Source: Pithys albifrons albifrons
Taxonomy: Eukaryota > Chordata > Aves > Passeriformes > Thamnophilidae
Assembly (NCBI RefSeq): GCF_047495875.1
Contig: NC_092497.1
Span: forward strand, 4,163,437-4,227,436
DNA length: 64,000 nt
Reading direction: 5' to 3'
Below are positions 34,041-46,068 of the stretch, in pieces. A program made the position numbers and the translations under genes. How positions within the stretch are numbered: the first letter of the stretch is position 1; each line of letters begins with the position of its first letter. The notes beneath the pieces are model-generated. The model saw only the letters and a program-made list of their open reading frames with translations, did no database searches and was not told where the DNA came from.

Positions 34041-35944
34041 ATAACTGCAGTAAAAGCTCTAATCCTTTTTCAGGTACAGATGCTGCCTGCACAGTGCATG
34101 TGGATCTGCTTCATATCAAAAACATCCAACATGCTTCGTTGAGAAGCATAAAGGACAAGAATATACATTTGAGATCTTATCCTTTTTTGAATCTTACTCA
34201 CTTTGCTCAGTCTTTGGGTGGTACCATAGTACATTACGACTACAGTTTCAAATACCTCCCTGGAACAAATTTATTTACAACTATCACATTTTGGTTTTTT
34301 ATACTTTTAAGTCATTAGTTGTCTCTTTGTGACATTCACATGAAATTTTTTGGTGATTCAAGAAAGACATAGAAAGGGGGTGGCCCAATTCTCTTTTCTG
34401 TTTTTTCTTATAATATTCAAATGTCATCTTCATCTTCCTGAAAGATCCTGATAATAAACAGAATAAATGTTATTTTTTATCAGCTGGGTGAGATAAAGAA
34501 TTAAGAGCAAGCACTAGAGACTGTTCCTAGCCCGATAGTCAAGAACATACCCATTTATTGTATTTCATTATTTTTTTTCTTGAGTCCAATTAACTAATTT
34601 TTATGCCTATAAAATTAAAACTACGCAGACCAAGGAATGCTTCTACCTCCTTTCATGCCATAATATACATATAGGATACTTGTCTATTATGAATTAAGGA
34701 GGGCAGTAGCACATTTCTGGTGCCCTCTGGAAGCTTTGTCATTTAACACAAAAAATTTTCAAGATTCTTTATATCTAAGGAGAGAAAATAGACTAAATTC
34801 CTGCAGGGAGGAATTCAACATAGCTTTCCTGGTCCTGGAGGGCTGCTATAGCCACAGTGTTACTGTTATAAAGACAGTTTCTATCATTACTTTTTCAATC
34901 TCACTCTCTGGAGGGAAGCTAGATGAAAGACTTACAGAATGTAACTTGGATTCACTGTATGCACTCTGAAATACAGCCATGAGAACCAGGGCTTTTATTT
35001 TGTTCTTATTTATTTTGTTCTGGGCTACAAGTCCAAGCACAGATTAAATAGCTTTTATCAATTATGTCTTGGGGTGACATAATGAGAATGGATTGCTATT
35101 TGTAAGTTACTGTGTGATCTTTGGTATTAATTCCACTGAATATGTGAGGTCTTTCACTGATGTAACTTATTTGACCATTTTCAGGCATTACATGGAGTAA
35201 ACTGGAATTTAACTCCCATGGGAGTTAATTTGGCTTTCCACTATTCAATGTACCATGCCTTCAGAAAAATATCTAACCAGGCACCAATTTTTCATGTGAT
35301 TTCTGCACTTAAAATTGCTTGAGAATTTATGCATAGAATTCCTCAAGTTTCCTTACAAGCTGGATACTTTACAGCAAAATTTATCCTAGTGAAACCTTGC
35401 ATTTTTCATTGACTCTTCACTATTTCTCCTTTAATATGGAAAGCTCTTTTAAAGTGCAAATTTAAAGTATGGTTGTAGAGATGTACAACACCTTTTGTCT
35501 TATCCTAATTGTATATAAGTAAATTAATGCATTGCAAGGAATTAATTTACCCTGGATATTGTATGCCATCAAAGGACTAATTTTTATCGCTCTCTCTTCC
35601 TCTGCCCTTGTGGTCTAAGTTTTGCCCTTCTTTATGATGACTCTCTGTGGTAGAATGTTTTCCCAAGGGATGTTTGTCTAGTAGGTATGAGATTTTGTTT
35701 TAGATCTCAGTTGGAAGGTCACCTTTTGTCTGCTTACTTTGCTTTGCAAAGGTATATTCATCTTTGTGCTCAAAAAGTCTTTCCACCATCCATCTCATTG
35801 TCTTCATTACCCAAACAAGCTGACTTCAAATATAGTATTAATTGCATCTACTTTTAAACATCTAACTTAGAGATTTCCATCTGGGCTCCTATAATAGCCT
35901 TTTTTTTATAGACTACAGAAAGAAATCTATAGAAAGAAAAAGTT
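34041..35944. other. No gene seen
   Basis: AT-rich sequence. The only structure noted is a perfect 20-bp palindrome at 35209-35228. The 101-codon plus frame at 34013-34318 starts inside the LINE and runs into flanking DNA, so it is not a gene. Confidence 0.45.
35209..35228. repeat. Perfect 20-bp palindrome
   Basis: ttaactcccatgggagttaa equals its own reverse complement, with no spacer. The symmetry stops exactly at both ends. It could be a dimeric binding site or chance. Confidence 0.7.
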
Positions 35945-36150
35945 TATTTAGATTAAATCCAATTTTTGACATGAGAGTGGAGAGGCCCTGGCACAGGTTT
36001 CCCAGAGAAGCTGTGGCTGCCCCATCCCTGGAAGTGACCAAGGCCAGGTTGGATTGGGCTTCTAGAAGCAAATTGGTTAATGGAAGGTGTCCCTGGAACT
36101 GAGTGCTATTTCGGGTCATTTCCAACCCAAATAATTCTATGATTCTAGGA
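35945..36150 (+). mobile_element. CR1 LINE 3' end fragment
   Basis: Sense-orientation tail: gagaggccctggcacaggtt, ccagagaagctgtggctgcc, ccatccctggaagtgaccaa, ggaaggtgtccctgg, tttccaacccaaataattct and atgattctagg. 5'-truncated. It lies directly after a degenerate ttatttagattaaatcc. Confidence 0.92.
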
Positions 36151-37437
36151 TTTGATGAAATAAACAGTTTTAAGGTGAAATTAATCTCACCATGCATGAA
36201 AATGTTTTGTGTAGGACAGAATAGTCTTGCTTTAAAGCACTTTTTTTTTGATAGACCATAAATAAAGACAGTGATAAGTATCTGAAATGGAGACATCTGC
36301 ATTTTAACTGTCTAAAGAGTGAAGGAAGGTTCAACCCATCCAGAAAAGAGAACTAATAGTACCATATCAAAAACCACAAGTATATGTTTCCTCTCTGCAT
36401 TTCCAGTCGGAGGGGAATGCAGCGGAGCTGGCCACACATCACAAATAAGATAAAAGGCCCAGCCAAAGTGAATAGATTAGCAGAAAGCCATATGTAGAAC
36501 TGCTCAAAGCTGCTGACAAATGATGTTGAACTTCTATCAAAATGCTGAAATTCAAAGTCTATTAAAATAAAACAACAACAACAACAAAAAACCCTGAAAA
36601 AATTAAAGAATGGGGGTGGGGAGATGAAAGGATTGGAGGGAAGACAAATGACATTCATTTAGTAAATTGTTCAGTGAGAAGGCAAGTATAATCTCAGACC
36701 TATAGCTTGTCCCTTGAGGTTGTTAAGTGTTCTCCTGTATTCAGAACGGGAAAGGTTTACATCATCCTTCCCATCCAAATGATATTTGGGCTGCCTTCCC
36801 TTCAATCTACTTAACATCCTCATTTACATCTACCTTTCTACTTTCTATTAAAATTGGGTTCCTATTTTCCTGCCCTGTTACATGCAGCCTTTCTCTTGTC
36901 CATCATTAAATTATTGCCTTTTTTTCCTTCTCTTTCTCCTCCCTTCCTTTCTCTTCTGCTCCACTCTGCAGCTCCCAGAGGTATTTGCATTTGTGTGGCA
37001 AATACACTGATTCTTTTCACATGGTTTGCTCCAGCATGACATGAACTATTTAATTGTAAATTATTAAGTCATCTGTACTTTCCTGAAATGATTCATAGTG
37101 GAATGACAGGAAATTATTCCTAGTGGAATGACAGGATATGATATGATGAAATCACGATTCACATGTAAATTGGATGTCTGCTGATGGAAATCTGAAGTCT
37201 ACTGAGAACTCACAAAAAGAAAATGCTGCAAGCCTTATCCATTGGGTAGATAATTTATTAATGGATAGCCCTTGTTTTAATACTATCCATTCTTAGTCGT
37301 TAAAATACCAGGGGGATTTTTTAATTTCTTCAGATGTAGCTTGTTGTGAACGTTTTAGATAAACAGCAACATTTCTAGTCTTTAGATTTACTTTCTCCTC
37401 AGTGATCTAATTAGTCAATTGCACTCACACAAACACA
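36151..37437. other. No gene seen
   Basis: AT-rich sequence with an imperfect direct repeat (tagtggaatgacagga at 37096-37111 and 37121-37136). A pyrimidine-rich stretch lies at 36920-36965. Confidence 0.45.
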
Positions 37438-37522
37438 TATAAATAATATAAATGTAAAAAAATATATATTTTATATATATATCTCTATATACAGACATGC
37501 ACACACATACATGTATATAAGG
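37438..37522. repeat. TA/CA simple-repeat region
   Basis: tatatata words pass into cacacatacatgtatata. A compound, decayed dinucleotide repeat. Confidence 0.8.
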
Positions 37523-37920
37523 ACTGACCTCTAGCTGGCATAATTCACTGTAGCTTTAATACTTGAATGGAATTGTGCCAGTTTTACCCATGCTGATGTT
37601 TTGTAGGCAGATTAAAGTGTACACAGCTACACAGACATTGTCGTGCATCTTTATTTTTTTTTTCTGTCTACAAAGCTGTCTGCACAAATAATCGCTTTGG
37701 CTTCCTCTGATTTACTTTAAAAGTGTTATGTTAATTTTAAATGCAAATTGCAATAATTAAATTTGACCTTATAAACTATCAGATGTGATGGGAATTTCCC
37801 TTCCTGATTTTTTATCTTAAATTGGAAAGGAACCAGATCAAACAAGCAGGGAATTTCAAAGTCAAAACAAATACCATCCATGGCCAGGGACTCTGCTACA
37901 ATAACAAAAGTGAAAACATA
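37523..37920. other. No gene seen
   Basis: Short unique-looking stretch between two simple repeats, with a T run near 37651-37662. No gene is recognised. Confidence 0.45.
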
Positions 37921-37954
37921 TGTATGCATGTGTGTGTGTGTGCATGTGTGTATA
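37921..37954. repeat. TG dinucleotide repeat
   Basis: tgtatgcatgtgtgtgtgtg followed by tgcatgtgtgtat. A short TG microsatellite. Confidence 0.85.
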
Positions 37955-40053
37955 ATATAGATGTTAACTACAAACTATCCAACATCTTTGAATTTGTTTG
38001 TAAGACTGGCAGTAGCTCATCTGTTGTTAAGGTGGAAAAACCCCCTTCACAATCAAAGTGACCCACATAGATATATGTATTTTTTCTTTCTTTAATAATG
38101 GATACTTTCAGATACCTCCTAAGGTCCTATTCCTCCTGTCATGTTTAAAGGGTTTATTGTTTCCAGAAAAGCTTTTGCTGCTCCCTCTGGAGACTAAGCT
38201 GATCTAAGGTAATATTAATTCTGTGCCTCTCTCTTGTCGGAACTCGACTTCAAACGGAATAAATGAGATGAGAGCTGAAAGAGAGGTTATGCAAGCTGTC
38301 ATCCTCCATTGTGTTGGAGGCATCAATGACTCTCAGAACAAATTAGGTGTCACTCTACTAAATCGCAGTCAGAAAGGCAAATCAGTTTATAGAAGACTTA
38401 TTTGGTCTCCTGGAAAACTCTTGCATTCAGAGCACAGTTAATCTTCCTTTTCTCTCAGTAATTTAAAAAAAAATACTCATTTTTTATTTCTTTTAAAGCA
38501 ACATGAAGCAGAATTTCCTCATGATGACTCATAACATTCCCCATGCAATTTATGCTGATTAGTTCAGTCTAACTTCTATTTCTCTAAAAGAGAAAACAAA
38601 ACAAAGCAATACCACTGAGGTTTGCTTCACTCCTAAAAGAGAAAAGAGAAGTGACTATATGTGTTTTATTAGACTTCTTAATTTGGGGATTGTGGCTTGG
38701 GAAAGAGATACATGATGAAAAGAGTGTTTAAAGGAAAGAGAATATCTGTGTATCTTGAAAAGTATGAATTATTCCAGTTTTGTAAATCTTGCTTATACCA
38801 TTCATTCTTTTTGAAGTAACTCTCACTATAGGAAAGAAACATTTATTTTATTTATTTTTCCCCCAGTAAAGAGGCTAAATGGATTTTGCATTCTAGCCTG
38901 TACAAGGAACTTTTTTCATTTACAATCCAGTGGTGCAATGAGGTTTTCTCCCAAAAAGTCATTCTCATCCACTTCTGGAACGAAGAAAATTGCTGTACTT
39001 TAGCAAGATCAGAGCAACAATATCTCACCTAAACTGAGGTAGCCATTCTAATTCAACATTATTTATATACAGGGAATGAGTATGGTGCAACACAATCAGA
39101 TCTGCAGAGTGAAACAGCTGCTGTTGAATGCCATTTTAAATTTTAAAAGGAAATTTTCAGAGTATCTTTAGTCTAGACCTATGAACTAGGATCCAGCAGG
39201 TTCTGCAATACATCAAACGTATTCTCTTAGTTTTGCCTGAATTGAAAGGTTTTGAGATCCCTCTGTGCTGTGCAATAACTGGGGACAATCAGATTTTCCT
39301 CTAAAATAGACTCTCAACAAAAGTTGAATGGAGATATACCATTAAGTTCTCATAAAGTTCAAGATATTCCTAAAACTCACTAGGATCTCAGAAATCACTA
39401 TATCACTTCGTGACTGAAGTCTGACTTAGGAATGCAGCGTAAAGTTTCCAAAGTTCCAATCACGTTGAATTTCCTGAACTTTAGAGAAATCTTTATCCTT
39501 CATCATGATTACAGTGCTTAGGTTTCCTATAGAAGACATAGAGAGGGTTAAATGATTATAACTACCTTTAGAGAAGGCATCATGCTTATATAGGAATCCC
39601 CTAAACTTTCTAGTGAGAAATATGGAAGGAATATCAGATATTACCTATCCTTATCAATAGTTACCTGAACAGCTGACCACCTCTTAGAGCAGAAGAGCTG
39701 AAAGAAGTCAGTGTAAACAAAAGAGAACCAGAGACACTCCTTCCCTGTTGCAAATGACAGAAAAATTGTGAGAGGAGTTAAGAGATCTGTTAATGAAAGT
39801 TCATCCTGCCCACTCTGAATCAGATTTGAAATGAATTCTCCTATTTTTTTAGCAAAGTCCATCATTATAGACAAATTGGATATTTTTAAATGAGGCTTTC
39901 AGAATCAGTGCTATTGACATATTTCTGCTTCATGAGGTAAGCTGTATACTTTTGAATCTCCTTAGGCACAGGAAGGACCTGAACTCAGAACCCCCACATG
40001 CTGGAAGGTGGATCTAAGTTGTAAAAATGCAGTTAATTCCCTTCATTCCAGCT
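37955..40053. other. No gene seen
   Basis: About 2.1 kb of unique-looking AT-rich sequence. The plus frame at 38223-38441 and the minus frame at 39641-39874 show no recognisable domain. Confidence 0.45.
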
Positions 40054-40097
40054 TAAAAAAAAACCCCAAACCAACCAACAAACAAACAAACAAAAAC

Positions 40098-40145
<48 letters not shown>
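40054..40145 (+). repeat. A/C-rich tract leading into a 47-bp AC microsatellite
   Basis: A stretch of accccaaaccaaccaac and aaacaaacaaac words runs into a perfect AC repeat from 40099 to 40145. The graded composition suggests the microsatellite grew from an A/C-rich seed. Confidence 0.92.
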
Positions 40146-40146
<1 letters not shown>

Positions 40147-40300
40147 CTTCTGCCTGAGCTTGTCTGTTTGTTTTCATAAAGAAGACACAGAGGGGTTATG
40201 TTTGAATATCCAAAATGGAAGTAAATTCCTCTTTGCTGGCAAAGTTAAGATGGAAAAGTCTTGAAATAAGAGGGATATTCCTCAGGATTTCACAGCTTCA

Positions 40301-40495
40301 TAGAACAATTAAGTTTCTAAAAGACTTCCAAGATCATTGAGTCCAACTATTAACCTAACACAGTTGTGTCCACCACTAAGCCATGTCCTTGAGCACATCT
40401 ACATGCTCTTTGAACACTTCCAAACAGAGTGCCTCAAATAACTTACCAACACTCCTCCTCCCACATACAAAATCCATTCCTGTGGATGTTGCTAC
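40301..40495 (-). mobile_element. CR1 LINE 3' end fragment (antisense)
   Basis: The plus strand reads aaaagacttccaagatcatt, gagtccaactattaaccta, gtccaccactaagccatgtc and agcacatctacatgctcttt. This is the antisense 3' end of a CR1 subfamily with the 'ttaacccagcac...ccactaaaccatgtccctcagcacc' type. It is distinct from the ggttggaaggg type seen elsewhere in the window. Confidence 0.85.
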
Positions 40496-41924
40496 AGGGA
40501 ATAGAAATCTAAAAACTAAGCTCAGTGCTAATTAAAATTTTGGAATAAAGATGTCATTGTATGAGAAATCACATTTCAGGGAAGATCAGAGGAACTTAGT
40601 GCCTTAATGACTGCAGATTGTATAGTGCTAGTGTAAAATAAGATTTACAAGGTAAGAGGAGGAAGTAGGATCAGTCTCAGTGTCAGGTCACTGAGACTTG
40701 GTGATGACATCTCACTTTTCTCTCAGGCCATTGAAAAGGTTCCTTAAGAGAAGTGCTTGAACATAATGAAGCATTTTTTATGAACATGTCTTCCAAGTAA
40801 TAAACATATTTGGTTTGACTGTGCTCATACATCATTTATACTCCCTTTTCTCTTGATATTATGGCTAGTTAGTTAACTGAAAAGATTATTTGCAGAACCA
40901 TCTCATTTTTAAGTTCATATTGCATAGTATTTGGAAAAAAATTCAAATGGATTATGTAGAGTATCCACAGTGTAGGAATACCTTTTATGAGATTGATTTA
41001 CACAACAAAGTAGTGGAAGGAGCTTTCAGACAGTGCAGCAACCCAGAGGGTAATGGAATGGTGGGACACAGGACCTATCTCCATTATTAGTGCCAGTTTT
41101 CACAATCCAGGTGCTCTGTGTCACCAAAGTCAGGGCTCTCACCTTTCAAATGTTGGACATTTTGATCTGGGGGTTTTGATTTTTTTTTTCAACCTTAGTG
41201 ATTCAGCTGCTGAAGTATGGACAGCAGGTATCTGAGAAAACCAGTATAATGTTCTCTCCCCTAGACAGCAGTCATCACCTCAATTCTGACACTCAGAGCA
41301 GGGGGCATGCTGTACAGAAAGAGAGGGACACTATTTCTGGCTGAAAGCTTCAAAATTCTCTTATATTCTTCTCCTTAAATAGGGGCCAAAATCAAGGTTA
41401 ATACTTTATGCAATTAAAAAAGGGTTGTTTCACATGTTCTGTTGTTTCTAGACATAGTAGTAATGTCCTCACAAGGGGAAAAGGTGAAATATCATTTTAG
41501 GTAGTCCCCTCACCCTTAATTACACAAAAATGACATGGTTCATCCATAAAAAGAAATTTGAAAATTTTGAAGAATTCTTGAGCTATATGCATAACTAAAA
41601 GCATGTTTTATGTCTTAGACATTTTCAAAGTCTAGGTTTACTGAAGTGATTTCTAGAGCTGTTTGAAAGTAAGAAATAAATAAGGGGATTTCTTGAAAAA
41701 AAGGGTGGAAATACATTATACCACAAAAAATTGTATTCAAAGTAGTAAGAAAAACTGAGCATGCTGATGCTTAACCATGCTTATGGTTTCATTAATTTGA
41801 TGTGCTCATGAAGAGCATCAAAGATGGTCTGAAAATCCGTGAAAGAGGGGAAACAAAGGAAAGAAATAAATAGTGGCACAAGGTGAACAGTAGGATGCCT
41901 CATCTTATTGTTCTACATTAGATC
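40496..41924. other. No gene seen
   Basis: AT-rich sequence. Two overlapping plus frames at 40890-41235 have no recognised domain. Confidence 0.45.
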
Positions 41925-42510
41925 TCATGTTTGAAATCTGTATTAATGATCTTGAAAGAGGGTAATACTGAGGTTAGCAAAACTTGCAGATGACACACAG
42001 TTATTTAGCTAGCATGGACAAGAGAGATCCGTGAGGAACTTCAAAGAGACTTAGTTAAACCATGTGAGGGCAAATGAAGTTCAATGCCAGTAAATGCAAA
42101 GTAAAGCATACTGAAGGGAAAAAATAAATTAAACTGCTTGTACATCTGACAGGCGTATACACTGACTGTCTCAACCCAGGAAAGGAATCTGGGCATCAAT
42201 GAAGACAGATTTCTATACCATATGCAGCTGTAGTTTTAATAAAAATATTCCAACAAGATGTGAGGCTTCATAAGAACTGAGATGGGGATTGATGTAGTAA
42301 ATACTACACAACCAACCTATAAATCAAAATGTGGTCTCATCTGGAAAAATTTGTGAAGCATTATTACACTACTGTAAAACAAAATAATAAAAAAGGGGGA
42401 AAATTGATAAATGAAAGTTATTCTTTAGAGGAAAAAAGGAAAAATCTGTCATCTAGAGTGATTGAAAAGATTGGGAAAAGTTACCTTAGAAAGGAGAGGG
42501 ACAAAAGGAC
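41925..42510 (+). mobile_element. Ancient CR1/L3-type LINE remnant with RT motif
   Basis: A strongly diverged sense-strand remnant of the reverse transcriptase and downstream region. The translation shows Ile-Asn-Asp-Leu-Glu, then Leu-Ala-Asp-Asp-Thr-Gln-Leu (motif C, 41983-42003) and Met-Lys-Phe-Asn-x-Ser-Lys-Cys-Lys-Val (near 42073). The C-terminal 'cgaccgcatctgga'-type block follows (gtggtctcatctggaaa near 42330). Many substitutions and indels imply an insertion much older than the other CR1 copies. It has no 3' terminal repeats. Confidence 0.7.
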
Positions 42511-44904
42511 ATAATGAAAGGAGAAAATAGTTGACTTAGGGAAGATAGATTAGGTGCTTCTCTTCTCCTCATCTTGTAGCAGGACAAGAGAATGTGCAAT
42601 AAAATTAAGAAGTCTTCATGGTCTGCACTCAGAATGTTACTTTATCTATGCACCAAATATTTGTTTCCAGATACTCAGTGGCCTGTGCTGCCACATAACT
42701 GGAAAGATGTAGATGTAAATGTGATCCTGAACTGCCCTTCGGACACTAATTTTGTGGCACAGGCTCTGCAGAGTTCCTTGGTATGAGCATGACTATTTAG
42801 TGGGGACACTAAGGACCCATGTGATGCCTTATGTGTGATGTTCCAAATTCTTTAAGATGTGATCCTGACAAGTTGTGGAGACTCAACTCTGGGACTGATG
42901 GATTAAAGATCTGACCCATGACGGCAACATGTGCATTCCTCTAAACTATGTACAGAGCCAGGCTGCCTACATTGACACAACCTGTTATTACTTGTCCTCC
43001 CCCTCTACTGGACTGTTTGCTTCACCAAATCATAAATATTTATCTTTCAGACTGCAGGTTTATGGAGTGGAGCTATGATAAATGTCTTTGTGTTTGTTGG
43101 CTGTCAAAGACAACATAGCTTCCACCTGATTGAAGCCTCAGGTTGTGAAACATCAGAAACTTTAAGAAGCATCAGTCCATCCCAGGAAAGGAGCAAAGGA
43201 GACATATTCCTTCCTTCAATCATGAATGCCAACCCAGAGTACTCCAGCATCTGCCACTATGAGCAGTGACCCAAACCTCTGCTGTCTGGCAGCTCTCTGA
43301 CACTCCTCTTTATAGTCATTAAAATGGAAATGGCATCTGACACACATGAACATCATTTCACTTCCAGCTCTCTCAATTATCTCCTCCTTTCCACTGCCCT
43401 CCCACTCTCTGTGTGATGAGAGAAATATGTTTTCAGAACTGTCATTTTAAAGAATAAATACTTGAACCATCAATAACTGTATGAACTTTGCCCCAGCTGA
43501 ATGAAAACCTCCTTTGTGAGCACAGAAGCAAATGATGCACCATTAAGTGGAAAGAAGCTACCTGAATGTACTTATTTCAGCTAACTATTTCTGTATTATG
43601 ATAGCCTGTTTCCAGTAGATCAAAGAAACCTGGCAATGTTGTTCTTTCACACTGTGAAAAACACAAACATCATTTAAATGCCCCCTCAAAATATTCATGC
43701 ATCAAAAATCCATTGAAGGCTCAGTTTATTCGCTAGCTGACTTTCAGCCAACATTGTTATGTTGTTGCTGCATCATGATGGAAATAGCAGACAGTGGAAA
43801 ACAACAAATAGCAAAGAAAAGTCTTTTAAAGTACATCCAAACAATAGCAACCCCCCCCTCCCTTTAGCACTATTTGAAATGTCAATGATAGTAAAGCTAA
43901 CTTTCATTTATTGATTTAGTTCTCCAAAATGAGATTTTAAATACTGTATTCTAAGTTCCTGTTTTCAGAGTTTTTCTAACCCTCCGCCTTATGGTTTTGG
44001 ACTTTGTTTTGTGAGATACATATAGCACATGGATGGATTTCTCACTTGATGAAACTGCTGTAGCTTCACTGAAGCTGAGAATTACTTCTTTCATAGTGAA
44101 GGTCAAGTATGTAAGCAGATTAAAAGCAAATGGAATTATTCAGTATCTGGTGAGTTTTTGCATGACAAAGGATGAATAATCTTGCATCAAACCATTAATG
44201 TCTTCATGATGTCACCTCTGACAAAGCTGCCAAGTTTCTACTTAGATCTCTAGTAGATAGAGACTTAGTTGTCCTTAATTAATCTTATAATCAGAAAACT
44301 CTCCCAGTAAATGGAGAAGACTACAGAGAACAATAAGAGAAAATCTATGTCACTGAATGCAACAAGACTTAGTTAAAATACTTGCATGCCCTTTGATATG
44401 ACTATCTGGTGCTGTACAGCTGTGATCCAGTGTATCTACCTAACACGAATGCCCATACAATTGCAGAACAGAGACTGACAAGACTCTGATGACAAGAAAA
44501 GTGAAAATCTGTCCATCTTTCTTGTTCTGTGCAGAACCATGGAATGTATCAAAACCAAGCACATCATCATCCCCAAAAGAAGTCATTGCAGAGCCTCAGA
44601 GATTTCTTTGCAACGGTATTGGCAGTCCCTGCCCACCGTATTGAGTCTGAGTCACTGTGCACCCAAAACAGCAGTAGAAGACCCACAAAAGAAAAATCAA
44701 GTAAAGTCTGGCTACAGCTTGTTAGAGCATTCATCTAGGAAGACATAAAGAAGAATTTCAGTTTCAACTCTGTGGACGTAATATCTGTATTTTCTTTTCA
44801 ATCTTCATTTAACAATATATATTTATTTATAGTATATAATTCTATCTCTCTGTTGTATATCCAAGCATGTGTATATCACACATTGCAAAAAAATAAGTTT
44901 CAGA
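42511..44904. other. No gene seen
   Basis: About 2.4 kb of AT-rich sequence. The plus frames at 42592-42786, 43075-43269 and 44529-44748 were read and show no known domain or splice-site context that I can defend. A C run occurs near 43852-43861. Confidence 0.4.
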
Positions 44905-45030
44905 AATAGAATCATCGAACATAGAATCATTAAGGTCAGAAAACACCTCTAAGATTGTCAAGTCCAATCAATTCACTCAGTCTCAGCTGGACCATCAGTC
45001 CTGAATTGAGTCCAACATGAATGGCAACAC
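44905..45030 (-). mobile_element. CR1 LINE terminal fragment (antisense)
   Basis: Starts with the reversed terminal repeats (atagaatcatcgaacatagaatcattaagg) and continues with cacctctaagattgtcaagt and ccaatcaattc. Only a short CR1 3' end. Homology fades after about 44975. Confidence 0.75.
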
Positions 45031-45077
45031 TCTCACCAGTCCCCCAGAGAACTTCTGATGGGAGGCTGATGTTGATT

Positions 45078-45320
45078 TCATAGAATTACAGAATGATTTG
45101 TGTTGTAAGGGACTTAAAGTCAATCTTATTCTACCACCCTGCCATGGGCAGGGCAGAGACAACTTCCACTAGCAGAGGTTGCTCCAAGCCCTGTCCAAGC
45201 TGGCTTTGAATAATTCCAGGGATGGGGCATACACAGCTTCTTTGGACAATCTTTCAAATCTACTCCCTTTCAGTTTGGACCCATTCCCCCTTGTTCTATC
45301 ACTACAGTTTCTCCAGGACT
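45078..45320 (-). mobile_element. CR1 LINE 3' end fragment (antisense)
   Basis: The plus strand reads atagaattacagaatgattt, gtgttgtaagggacttaaag, ccaccctgccatgggcaggg, aggttgctccaagccctgtc and cagggatggggcatacacag. It then continues into cccattcccccttgttctat, which belongs to the region upstream of the usual 3' untranslated part. A second, separate insertion next to the fragment at 44905. Confidence 0.92.
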
Positions 45321-45322
45321 GC

Positions 45323-45377
45323 CATTGTATAGAGATGTATATGTGTCCTTCTGACATTGTATAGAGATGTATATGTG
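45323..45377. repeat. Two-copy direct repeat, 23 bp
   Basis: cattgtatagagatgtatatgtg occurs exactly at 45323-45345 and 45355-45377, a 32-bp period with a 9-bp spacer. It abuts the internal end of the antisense CR1 copy. A local tandem duplication is the simplest reading. Confidence 0.85.
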
Positions 45378-46047
45378 GAAATATGGTTTTAGGCTAATAG
45401 GAAAATGTGTAATGAATTTAGATGCCCATAGTTTTGGTGGTTTTGAAAAATATGTGAAATGTTTCAGATTTATGTAGATCAGAATCACCAAGACTTTGAC
45501 AGTCTTTCTCTTTTGAATTCCTTATTCGCAGTTTCAGTTCTCCAGTGCATATTCTGCTCTTGTGATTTCTAACCTCAGTCTCTAACTTGCCTTCATTATG
45601 TGCAAGCATGGTGCCCTGGAAAGCTCTATGGTTCCTGCTTCGGCACATGGGAACTGTGCAAACAAAAGTCATTTGACAAATGTTTACTGTCAGCAAGGCT
45701 GCCTGGACCACTTCACTCTCTGCCCTTCAGCACTTTCAACATCAGCTCTTCAGCTCCCTCTCAAATTTGTGTGGAATTCATGCTGGAGATCAGCTCTCTG
45801 GTCTTGATGCTTTTCAGGAAAGGCAGGGCTGTAATTTTAGGCCTGTGAGCTATATTTGTCTGTTGGTGTATGCCTCCACATTGCCAACTGAAAATCATCC
45901 AGAAGCTGGCCATAGAGGATGTGCCATGAAATTACACTGTCACTGTCACTGAAGGATTCCAGACATTGGCCTGGTAATCCTAAGAATTCATTTCTGTCCA
46001 TCAGAAAACTCCCAGGTATTTTTTCCTTAACATTAAGGATTTCAGCC
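45378..46047. other. No gene seen
   Basis: Overlapping frames on both strands between 45418 and 46253 look impressive in number but share no domain. The longest minus frame runs through the T homopolymer that follows. Confidence 0.4.
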
Positions 46048-46068
46048 TTTTTTTTTTTTTTTTTTTTT
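46048..46068 (-). repeat. 21-bp T homopolymer (poly-A on minus strand)
   Basis: An uninterrupted run of 21 T. A minus-strand poly-A could mark a processed transcript, but no recognisable cDNA precedes it on that strand and no flanking duplication was seen. Confidence 0.9.

Noticed and set aside
35913..36302. 129-codon minus-strand open frame
   Set aside because: It is the antisense reading of a CR1 3' end.
42592..42786. Possible exon-like frame (64 codons, with Trp/Pro-rich start)
   Set aside because: No known domain and no defensible splice context; it lies just after an old LINE remnant.
46048..46068. Poly-A tail of a processed pseudogene on the minus strand
   Set aside because: No recognisable cDNA precedes it and no flanking direct repeat was found.
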